From: Solen grandis
Taxonomy: Eukaryota > Mollusca > Bivalvia > Adapedonta > Solenidae
Assembly: GCA_021229015.1 (NCBI GenBank)
Contig: CM037788.1
Location: forward strand, 49,346,497 to 49,410,496
Reading direction: 5' to 3'
Length of the DNA: 64,000 nt
Part shown: one piece after another, positions 55,301-64,000 of the stretch
Layout of the letters: each line of letters starts with the position of its first letter
Position numbering within the stretch: the first letter of the stretch is position 1
The notes under the pieces: generated by a model
What the model saw: only the letters and a program-made list of their open reading frames with translations
Database searches by the model: none
What the model was told of the DNA's origin: nothing
Translations under genes and position numbers: made by a program

Positions 55301-57638
55301 GACAAAAATTTAAAAATAAACACTAAAAAATAAGGTAATTCAAAAACTGGGCCAGGTAAAGTTATGGTTCTTAGTCACTGCACTTCTTTTATCACATTCT
55401 ATTCATATATGAAGTTTGAAGTCAATACCTTTTATAGTTTTCAAGTTATGGCGGCATTGGCCAATATTAAAGTTGCTGGCAAACCAACAAATCAACCAAC
55501 AGACAGACAGGGCAAAAACAATAAACCCCTAATCACAGATCTCAGGAAAAAAAGCACTTCCAAAAGGTCAAGAGTGTTTTTCATTAATTCTAACTTCTAG
55601 AACAATTGTTATTCTATACACATCAGTCACCTTTCATGTAAACTTTGCTGAACAGCTGTGGAGGATTTTCTGTACTTTACAAGTGCAATTCAGTACTCTT
55701 CCTAGTCAATGCAGAGCTATTTTTCCTTCTTTATCAGGGGCCATTCATAAGTGCCTTCCCCTCTCAAAAATTCTTTAATTCATGCAGTTTTGCCCTAATT
55801 TGCATCTTACTCCAGATTTTTCTTTCCCCAATGAAAAAAAATAATATTATGGCCCCTTTCCCAACATCTGAAAAAAAGACCTGCAATGCATTTCAAAATG
55901 GCATCCACTGACAAGCTTGATGTGGAGAAATATGAATTTATTCCAAACAAAACAGCATAATTTTAAGCTGAAAAGAAAATGATCTATTAAACTCCAATAC
56001 ATATTGAAATGTATTGCAATACAGAGGCTGTTGTACTGCAATATGATTTTGAAAGATGATACTCAACCCTACATACAATAATTTAGTTCAAGTAAGAAAA
56101 CAGGATAAATATTATATATACAAGTTATGAATTGTAGTTCTAGTGCAAGTTTAAACTATCTTAAGCTCAGTGATTCAGTATAAATTCATTGTTGTATTCG
56201 CATGATAATGGGTAACCATCAATAATAGGATCACACACTACAAGATTATCAATTTCTATGATAATGTATACCGGTAGGATAAAACTTAAGTGCCATGGCC
56301 CTGTGGTAGCATGCTACCTGCAGGTCAATAAGAAAATTGTTAGTAAGTAAACGGGTACAAAATTATTACCTGTTATATGATGAAAAACTTTTATAAAATG
56401 ATAAACTGTGTACTTCTTTTCTTTATAACATATATACAATTCAGTCGCCAATTAGTTATAATATCCTTTTTCATAATTCTGCCCTCTGTCAAGAAAATAT
56501 CTTTAAGTGCACTCAAGATGGACAGTTTTTGGTTGTACTATGTCTGTATTGTTAAGCACTTATTGAAATGCATTAAAATCAATGATGTCAAAGGTAAGTT
56601 ATCACAGGTGTGACATTTTTTATGCAATAGCTACATCTGCCAAGGGTTCCTGGGTACCTGCAGGTAATAGCATGATGGGTACCTGGGTAACAAAAATGGA
56701 CTCGTTTTAGCCCTACTGCTAAGGATGCTGTGGCCAAATGATAGTGTACCTGACAGCAAATCTGAAGGTAGTTGGTTAATTGGAACAATGTTTAGGGCAA
56801 GAATACTTTATGACCTTTTCAGGTACAAAGCACTGGTCTGACAAAGTAACTGTTGAAAAATATTAGTATGAATTGCAAAAACTTGTTTCCTGATTGATGT
56901 ACAATGAAATAAATATAAACTGAATTTTAAATAAAATTGAAATTTACCTTTCTCTGATTTTTTCTTGATAACATGCAAAATGTGAGGAGTGATTTTTGAA
57001 AAAGGAAACACTACTCCATTTATGACAGGCATTTTGGTATCCTCATCTACTCACACTAATATATGTGATTAATTAATGTCTTTTATTTAAGCTTAAACTG
57101 TATATCCGTTTAATTTCAATATCAAACTGTTCTTTCAGGTATATCCAATCACTACTTCAATCTTCAAGACGTACAAACACTTGAACCACTTGATAAAATA
57201 TTCATAATCATGGGTAAAATCAATGTAACGGTACACTCATCCTCATGTGCCTGAAGTCGTCAACAATGTATAGACATAATGAAAATGTAAACAAACGATT
57301 CACTTTCGTTTTTCGACTAAGTTGAATGAAGAAACATATTCTCCATCTTACGATTCGAACAGGTTAAGAATAACTTCAGAAAAGTCAAATGTGCCACTCA
57401 CAATACTTAACATCACGTATCTTATCGTGGATTTAAATGTGTGATCTTGTGACCGATTCAAACCTCGTGACTTCATCACCGTGACCGTAAACATCATTTC
57501 ATTTTACGCTGTAAGATAAAGACGATTAAAGGAAAAGTAAACCTGTACTCACTCGTTCTTCGAATCACCAACAGACAGTCTTCGGCTATTCTGTCGCCGA
57601 AATTTTGGTGCTTGGAATAATTTCTGTATAAATGCCAT
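52389..57638 (-). CDS. FNIP: folliculin-interacting protein, first two coding exons
   Basis: Exon 1 runs 57638-57553: ATG, then MAFIQKLFQAPKFRRQ and a Ser/Arg-rich stretch ending SVGDSKN, to donor ga|gtgagt. Exon 2 runs 52506-52389 after acceptor tttcag, encoding WKKPQYED, SIRLVLFVDND and GRRIIFDSKAV, to donor aag|gtatgt. The phase matches (GA + T = Asp) across a 5.05-kb intron. The start (short basic peptide with QKLF) and the IRL-(V/I)-xx-xD-xx-x-(R/K)GR-xx-(L/I)FDS block are the N-terminal signature of FNIP1/FNIP2, the partners of folliculin in AMPK and mTORC1 (Rag GTPase) control at lysosomes. Later exons must lie left of 52389, across the gap or elsewhere; none was seen down to 51088. 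The intron holds nested pearl-like elements. Confidence 0.85.
54060..55545 (+). repeat. ~165-bp tandem repeat array in FNIP intron 1
   Basis: The phrase ttatggttctt-ggtcactgcactt recurs at about 54850, 55034, 55200 and 55362, each followed by aagtttcaagtcaatacctt and gaca-aaaat. A further unit at 54060-54200 is separated from the rest by the element at 54212-54829. The array ends in accaacaaatcaaccaacag. Confidence 0.7.
54212..54829 (+). mobile_element. complete pearl-like element nested in repeat array
   Basis: Starts gaaagggccatagaggccct then ggctcacctgag; ends gagcacgttgtgctcaggtgagct. Inside are two related units (atcaaatttattttagcaac ... attctgtccag). It splits the ~165-bp array at 54060-55545, so it inserted later. 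Confidence 0.72.
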
Positions 57639-57673
57639 AATGTTTTCATTTTACAAACTCCATTTTTACAAAC

Positions 57674-57683
57674 GTCACATGAC
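57674..57683. promoter_or_regulatory. MiT/TFE-type E-box (CLEAR/M-box-like) upstream of FNIP
   Basis: GTCACATGAC lies 36 bp before the FNIP ATG and matches the CLEAR consensus GTCACGTGAC at nine of ten positions. TCACATGA is the M-box form bound by MITF/TFEB/TFE3 factors. A second site, CACGTGAC, lies at 58135-58142. A CCAAT box (ATTGG on the plus strand, 57723-57727) is also near. In mammals folliculin-pathway genes are TFEB/TFE3 targets. Binding here is inferred. Confidence 0.5.
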
Positions 57684-58020
57684 AATGATTACCAAAACAC
57701 ACAAAATATAAGACTGGTTCTGATTGGTGCAAAGGGTCAAAGATAAGAGAGATAACCCAATGTTTTACCATAAATTCCTCTTTGTTACCCCCCTTGCAAG
57801 TAAAGGGCTACAAAGGGAAAAAACCAATATGTAGATTTTTCCCCACAAGTCACCACAGAGTTATTTCCCTAGCATAATAAAAATTCCGATATTTTCGTGT
57901 GGGTGTTAAATATGTAGGTTCGAATTATTCATTATTGAGTCATGTTATGTGGAATCTATGATCTTTGCAAGTCTTTTATCAAGCAATTTTAATTTTAAGA
58001 ATCAATGATGTTGAAACCTG

Positions 58021-58088
<68 letters not shown>

Positions 58089-60396
58089 GGTTAAACATAT
58101 AATACGGTATCCCCGAATCAGGTGTTTCTTGTACCACGTGACACATTCCCCATCATGGCATCTACCGGCCCCGGGTAGCAAATTCGTAAGTGTTGTTAAA
58201 ATTTTCAACTGGTGAAGTGAGCGTATGCGCGAAGAGTGAAAGTTATCAGTGACGTGACGCCACATGGAAATAAAAAAAATCTAAATACAGGGTTTATAAT
58301 TCTAAATATAGGTTTCAGGCCTGGATCCAGAATTTTTCCACTGGGGGGGGGGGGGGGGGGGGGGGCCAAAGTCTTCATGTGATGTGAGTGTTTGGGGGGG
58401 GGGGGGGGTGGCCGGATGCATGCTTCCCTGGAAAAAAAAGGTTTTTATTGTGATGGAGATGCATTCTGAAGAGTATCTGGGGATACAAGTGAAGGTTTTT
58501 ATGTGCTTTTTTATTTTTATAAGCTATGCTTATGTTTCCCCGTCCTGGTTCCCCCGAGGCCTCCCAATGACTCCACATGGCTCGCAACGCTATCGAATCT
58601 TCCGCGGGACATTGAATTGTCATCAGTTTTAGACTCAACATTGTAAAAGACAGTTTTGTTTAAATCTGAGGAAAAAAAGTCACTGTAAACATAATTTGTC
58701 AAATATGTTGAAGAGAATACCGGGTATATGCTGTATTAGGATCGAACCTGGTAATCTTGACAGTCTAATTGTCGATCTGGAAGCAGCCTTCACACACAGA
58801 CTTCCCAGATAAAAAAAAATAAAAAAAAACAAAAAAACAAAAAAAAATCAGGCGCACGTTTTAGGCTCGGGCGGTTGCATGGGCCCCTTCTGCGTGTCGA
58901 TTTTTGGTACATTTTTTTCTTCTAAATGTTAAATCAGTAACAATACAAACAATATTCAGTAATAAAAGATGTTGATTTAATATGAATTCTTTAATATCCG
59001 TTTTATTTCGCACATAAGTTGTGTTTTCTGTGCATTAGTATTTCGTATTCATCGACTTATCACTAACATTGCTCAATTACTGTTTACCTGGATTTGATTT
59101 GAATTAGTGATCATGCATAATCTACATATACATTGTCCCAAAATATGGATTGTCCCAAAATTTGGCAGATTGAAATTTTCAAATTCTTTCATTTCATATT
59201 CATGGTTTTTATAAATTTAAAATACACCAGGGTCTCTTTATTAAGAGACCATGAATACACATACATGTAGATTATTATATTCGTAAATATTCAAAAGTGA
59301 ACATGATGATGTATCGGCCTGCTGTTTGTATTTATTCCTTTCAGGAGAAAATATTTAGGAGTTAGTTTCATAAAAATAATACTTAAAAGTTTACGTAAAA
59401 ATAGTAAAGCTGATGACATTTAGAAACAAAACCCATTTCTGATTAAGTTTAATTTGCATGGCTAGCGATAGGTATGCATCTGAGGTTTGCTACAGCAAAA
59501 AAAAAAAAAAAAAAAAAAATCATTACCTTTTTTAACTTTTTCAAAAACAAAATTGGCAATTTTTCATACCTGATAGTTCATCAACCTGCCGGCAGTTAAT
59601 TAGCCCGCTTTTAATGCAAAATTTAAAACGTTATACATGAAGAGAAACGTGAATTGAAAAAATTGTTGCGTAGATTTCGTCAAAGTAGTTTTATTATTAT
59701 TATTATTAATTCTTTTTGGCTCTAGTGAAATTGTTTCGATGCTAATTACATTTTAATGTCCAGCTTAGTTGTTGTTTTTAGCTTAACTATTTTTATGCTA
59801 TTTCTTAAACTGCATTTGCTTAGAATAGTTTATAGTTGTAACTGATGCAAACTTTTGGTAATTGCCGATTTTTCCCAATTATTAGATGCCATGTAAATTT
59901 CTCTCAATCAGTGAACGTGTCCGCAGTACCCTAAACACATGCTTATCACACAGTCATGGACGACTGCCGGTTCCGATTACCTACACATTAACAGCAGGGG
60001 GCCATAAGACAATAGGAGTCTGGCTGGTCAGATGGTTATGCGGGTGGTTCAGTATGGGGGCCCACGATGGGGATTTCCTCTAGATTTCCTCGGTGGATTC
60101 GGGCCTGGGTTTTATACCGTTCGTAACGTTAAACTTATATAGTCTATGATGGAGAACCTCCCTTTTTTACAATCACGGAATGCGTCTTTAGATGGGTATT
60201 GATTGAGATGATGCAAATGGGTAGTATTAATCCCAATTCTTTGTCAAAATCCATAGGTGGACAAGCTGCTTTAATTCCTTTCTCGGGTGTGTGTGAACTT
60301 GAATCTTGTTTCTTTCGTCTCCCTGTATCTTCTTTTTTGTCTTTGGGGACTTTAGGGAATGGATGTGTTCTTTCTGGAGAGAAAGGAAACAGTTAA
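57684..60396. other. FNIP upstream region and intergenic sequence, no gene seen
   Basis: Contains (ATCA)n at 58018-58089 and G runs at 58343-58365 (23 G) and 58394-58408. There are also A-rich stretches at 58808-58848 and 59498-59519. No coding exon was supported. Confidence 0.5.
58018..58089. repeat. (ATCA)n microsatellite
   Basis: About 17 tetranucleotide units, uninterrupted. Confidence 0.97.
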
Positions 60397-60623
60397 GGGT
60401 GCCTGGATAGCGTAGTGGTAACGTGCCTCGCTTCTCACCAATGCATCCCGGGTTCGATTCCCTGGTGACGTACGTGAGAGGGAACAGTGGACGCCCGTCC
60501 AGACACGTGGGTTTTCCGGGGCTCTCCGGTTTCCTCACGCATACACCGCCACCAGAGCCATCGAGAGTGATTAATATAAGTTGTGATAACTTGTTTCGTA
60601 ATCGATGTAAAATAAATAAAGTT
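60397..60623 (+). repeat. full-length tRNA-derived SINE
   Basis: Box A tagcgtagtgg (60409-60419) and box B ggttcgattcc (60451-60461), then a body with gacacgtgggttttcc, ctctccggtttcctcacgc and a tail ttgtttcgtaatcgatg(taaa)n. It is the same family as the SINE in Hsp70 intron 4. Confidence 0.8.
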
Positions 60624-60911
60624 TAAACCTTTTTTTAAATGGAACCAGTTTCAGCATGTTAATGTTTGTTGATGATTTTCTTAAGGCCACTGTATTGAGC
60701 GTTTCCGTTTGCATTTGTCAGAACTAAGCATATATATCTCCTACGAAAACGACGTTCCTGCCTGACCCAGTTGCAGTGATATTTGTGACGCCGGGTGCCT
60801 TATGATTGTAAATGATGACATACATACCAAGGCCATAAGACAGTGCCAACATCATCAAATCTGCATTCATTGACTCGTATCTATCACTATCGCAAGTGAC
60901 ATTACGGCCAT

Positions 60912-61015
60912 TGGAAACAAAGGGATCTGGCACGAAAGGTGGGTAATACATCACTAAATATAATATTATATATAGTGATATATGACCAACCTTTCGTGCC
61001 AGACCCCTTTGACTG
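60912..61015. repeat. inverted repeat (hairpin)
   Basis: Left arm aaagggatctggcacgaaag (about 60921-60940) and right arm ctttcgtgccagaccccttt (about 60991-61010) pair almost fully around a ~50-bp AT-rich loop. Read outward on either strand, both arms encode PFVPDPF, so this could be two inverted copies of one exon-like piece. Confidence 0.75.
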
Positions 61016-62205
61016 GAAAATGACTGTACCGATCGGCCTCGTCAATTCTTTTTCCACCCACCAACATTGTACATAGCGATACCACTTCTATCTCATCTAG
61101 TACAAGACCTAGAGATACGGCATGCAGCAAGAATGTACTTCTCGGAAGTTTCAACCTCTCAAATTACATCTCGCAAGTGGACGTTTATTTTGGAGCCTGT
61201 TATTCCTTTTCAATGCCACCATAAAAAAACTGTTTCCCCAAGAAAGGTGCTGTCAACATTATTTCTATAAAAGCTTGTTGATAGACTGTTGGTCTCTGGT
61301 GCCCGAATGGATAGGGACGGCGGATTGAGAACCAAACAGGGCCGGCAGACTTATGTCGGCTTTATTGACGCAGTCATGTGTAAGGACTCTAACATCCTTG
61401 GATGATAAACCGAAATAATTTTTGCGGACCTTAAGATATAGATCTGATATTGTAAAACGTTTTCCTGGTCCGTCCTGTTCAAAATAACCGTTGAGGTGAT
61501 CGACATCCTATCCTTTAATCACGTGAACACATTACTTGATTAGATAGAGAATCATACCAATTTGAATAGAGCGCCCTACAAATATGATTTCGTTCACTCA
61601 ATGTTGGATCAAGTCGCGTCAAAAATGTCTTCCGAATGTAATTTCTCACCATCTTGGAATAAAAGGAGACATCTAAAATGAAAATAATGCAGATGCGTTG
61701 TGTAAAGGTATATATTAAAGACAATTTTGCTAACATTTACTTATAAATGTGCCCCTTGCTCAATGTAACAATTTGCCCCGACAACACTAACACATAGACA
61801 TATTCACCATGTGCTGCAATTCAATGGAGACGACTTTTGTACCATGCTTCAATATCGATATAGACATTAATTTAAACGCAATTCATTACTTTCTCAAAAT
61901 GCATGGATAAATTACCAGATACGTTAAATAGGTGAGAAAGAAACGAAAAGTTTTAATGACATCAAAATTTAATTATGTGGTTCAAAATTGAACTTTTTCA
62001 TCTTAAAACAATGGTTTGCCTTAAAGATGGTCATAGGCTCCATTAAAGATGACGGCATCAATGCCGTCTTATACGTGTCGAACATTATGTCATTCATAAC
62101 TTCATTAAATAATTATTTGCATTTTAACAATTTACCCCGTATAACAACACATGGGTTCGAAGTTGCATGGGGCGAATCCTTTCGTATTTACTGGTAACAA
62201 TAAAA

Positions 62206-62961
62206 AACAAGAGGACCAAGATGGCCCTAAAGACGCTCACCTGAGAAAAACTGCCTTCATTGCCTGTGCATGTTACTATATTATGGCGTAGTTGTACTGA
62301 ATACATAACCTACGAGATAATTTATAATTCCACAAACTAAACAGTGCCTGTGGTCGAAATTTGAAGTCAAACTTGACAGAAATTATGGCTTTAAACACAT
62401 AAATTTAAACATTAAACGGGACATAAATCCTGACCTAATAGGGCGATATCAGCCATAATCAAACCTGGTCAAGATATTATGGTAATAAACATTGTCATAA
62501 AGTTTGAAGATGATTGCTTAAGGAATGAAGATGCAAGAGTGCAAACAAACTGAAAATTGGCATTTTTTAATATTCAAAGGGGCATAACTCCTGACATTAT
62601 AAGTCGATATCAGCCATAATCAAATTTGGTCAAGATAATATGGTAATAAACATTGTCATAAAGTTTGAAGATGATTGATTAAGAAATGAAGATGCTAGAG
62701 TGCAAACAAAGTGAAATCTGGCATTTTTCTAATATTAAAAGGGGCATAACTCCTGACCTAATATGCCGATATCCGCCATAATCGAACTTGGCTGTGAGAT
62801 TATGGTAAAAAACATTGTCATAAAGTTTGAAGATGATTGCCTAAGAAATGAAGATGCTAGAGTGCAAGCAAACTAATTGTAGACGACGGACGGACGAACG
62901 ACGGACATTCATCGATCCTAATAAGTCATCCTGAGCACATGTGCTCAGGTGAACTAAAAAG
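62206..62961 (+). mobile_element. pearl-like element with three ~161-bp core units
   Basis: Starts aacaagaggaccaagatggc, then gacgctcacctgag, and ends cctgagcacatgtgctcaggtgaactaaaaag-type hairpin. Core units recur at 62451, 62612 and 62774 (gccataatc...aacattgtcataaagtttga). The acgacggacgg block before the 3' hairpin is shared with the element at 51088-51626. Confidence 0.8.
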
Positions 62962-62962
62962 A

Positions 62963-63727
62963 AAGGATGGACACTGTTTTGAAACCAAATTTAGAAAAAC
63001 GCGTCTTTAACGGAATTCATCATTGAAATAGAACCAGGTTGTATTTTAAGTACATAAACTAAGAAATTCCTAAACATAATTGAGGTAGTTTTTCTCTCTT
63101 AAGGATAATATCGTGAATTTATGGTACCTACTTACACAATATTCAGTTGAAACATATTAACTCATGAGCGCTTACTTTTTATTCACTGCAAAAGAAACCT
63201 GAAGTAGCCGGTACCGGCTGCTGTCAAGCTCGATTGGGACATTAAAAATACATTACATCAATTCACTTATAAGAGTAAAAACAACTCGAGAAACGGATTG
63301 ATTCTTAATTTCTATTCATTTCAAATGAAATGAACCATTTTTCTGATCGTTATTTGCCGATATTGCAATATTCAAAATTAAGCCGAAAATAGGGCCCACC
63401 CTTCCTCCACTGTTTATGCTTTTCTGGACCTACGCAACTCAATGAGTTTTTTTCCCCGAGAAATGTCAGTTTCGTTTTCATTTTGATTGACTAATAAAAA
63501 CTTACCTTTAACACCACTACGAAAGAAACCGTAAATAGCCTTTCCCGGCTGTTGGCAAGCTCGATTGGAACAATAAATTCACAATATTTTCCTAAAGAGA
63601 GAAAAACTACCTCAATTACGTTTAGGATTTTCTTAGTTTATGCACTTAAAATACAACCTGGTTCATTTTCAATGATGAATTTCTTTAAAGGTTTTTCAAA
63701 ATTTGGTTTCAAAACATTGTCCTCCCT
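62963..63727. repeat. large inverted repeat, ~160-bp arms
   Basis: The left arm 62963-63123 (gttttgaaaccaaattt ... gaatttatgg) is the reverse complement of 63575-63727 at high identity. In the interior, aaagaaacc-gaagtagcc...caagctcgattgg at about 63190-63240 recurs directly at about 63520-63570. The element at 62206-62961 ends immediately before the left arm. The layout suggests a foldback or composite insertion. Confidence 0.85.
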
Positions 63728-63825
63728 TATTGTTACCATTAAGAAAAGATTCCCCCAATGCAACTTCGAGCCCCTGTGATTTTAATCTTCATATTTCAAC
63801 ATAAAAAATACCAAGCTGACAAAAA

Positions 63826-63826
<1 letters not shown>

Positions 63827-63888
<62 letters not shown>
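63827..63888. repeat. (AAC)n microsatellite
   Basis: About 20 AAC/CAA trinucleotides, flanked by A runs. Confidence 0.97.
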
Positions 63889-63973
63889 AAAAACAGTTGA
63901 GAGTCGATCAAACTGATCAAATTAGAAGGCGGCTTAGTTACTTTTAGTGTGGAGTCGTCCCGTAGTAGCACAA

Positions 63974-64000
63974 CCTGCGTGGCGCAGTAGGTTTAGAGTT
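63974..64000 (+). repeat. possible tRNA-like SINE head at window edge
   Basis: tggcgcagtagg (63980-63991) fits the pol III A-box pattern. The B-box would lie beyond the window, so a tRNA gene cannot be excluded. Confidence 0.35.

Noticed and set aside
56940..57032. Minus-strand exon-like frame in FNIP intron 1 with a gtaaat donor (PVINGVVFPFSK...)
   Set aside because: Its phase does not fit between FNIP exons 1 and 2, whose direct join is in phase and matches the family. No homology recognised.
57494..57685. Longer minus-strand frame overlapping FNIP exon 1 (starting MSCDVCKNGV)
   Set aside because: It is a different frame. The frame starting at 57638 gives the FNIP-like N-terminus and the correct phase at the donor.

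Overview
The window is eukaryotic, AT-rich and repeat-dense. It is most likely a bivalve mollusc. The evidence is pearl/Helentron-like elements with ~160-bp core repeats and an AGCTCACCTGAGC terminal hairpin, several tRNA-derived SINE families, GT-AG introns and metazoan genes. I cannot name the species.

The window is a scaffold made of three contigs joined by two 100-N gaps (888-987 and 50988-51087). The middle contig (988-50987) is exactly 50,000 bp long. Inside it lies a head-to-tail segmental duplication: copy A 988-16611 and copy B 28928-50987, about 98-99% identical outside local insertions. Both ends of the duplication are cut by the gaps.

The main gene is a divergent Hsp70-family chaperone in seven exons, present twice. 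Copy A shows exons 2-7 (12111-17075). Copy B shows exon 1 (26363-26517) and exons 2-6 plus the first bases of exon 7 (46062-50987). All junctions are phase-consistent and predict a 652-residue protein. Hsp70 residues that contact phosphate or act in catalysis are replaced: the Lys71 equivalent is His, Glu175 is Cys, Thr204 is His, and the Thr-Thr of phosphate loop 1 is Ser-Ala. The rest of the fold is recognisable. The genes probably encode a pseudo-ATPase Hsp70 with an N-terminal hydrophobic anchor or signal.

Intron 1 of this gene (19.5 kb in copy B) carries a HECT C-lobe terminal exon (+), a broken SAM/HTH/rve-integrase gene (-), a palindromic CpG-rich minisatellite and a hierarchical satellite. 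The satellite is built from one ~21-bp unit (63-bp = 3x21 and 43-bp = 21+22 higher-order units). It has about 5 43-bp units in copy A and about 138 in copy B. Copy B from about 35.1 to 39.7 kb looks like unpolished long-read sequence. Between the copies (17.1-28.9 kb) lie a broken non-LTR retrotransposon, a foldback element, tandem repeats and an inverted-orientation array of the 21-bp family.

The right contig (51088-64000) carries the first two coding exons of a folliculin-interacting protein gene (FNIP, minus strand: 57553-57638 and 52389-52506). An MiT/TFE-type E-box lies 36 bp upstream of its start codon. The remainder is nested pearl-like repeats, SINEs, large inverted repeats and simple repeats. 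The left contig (1-887) shows only repeats.
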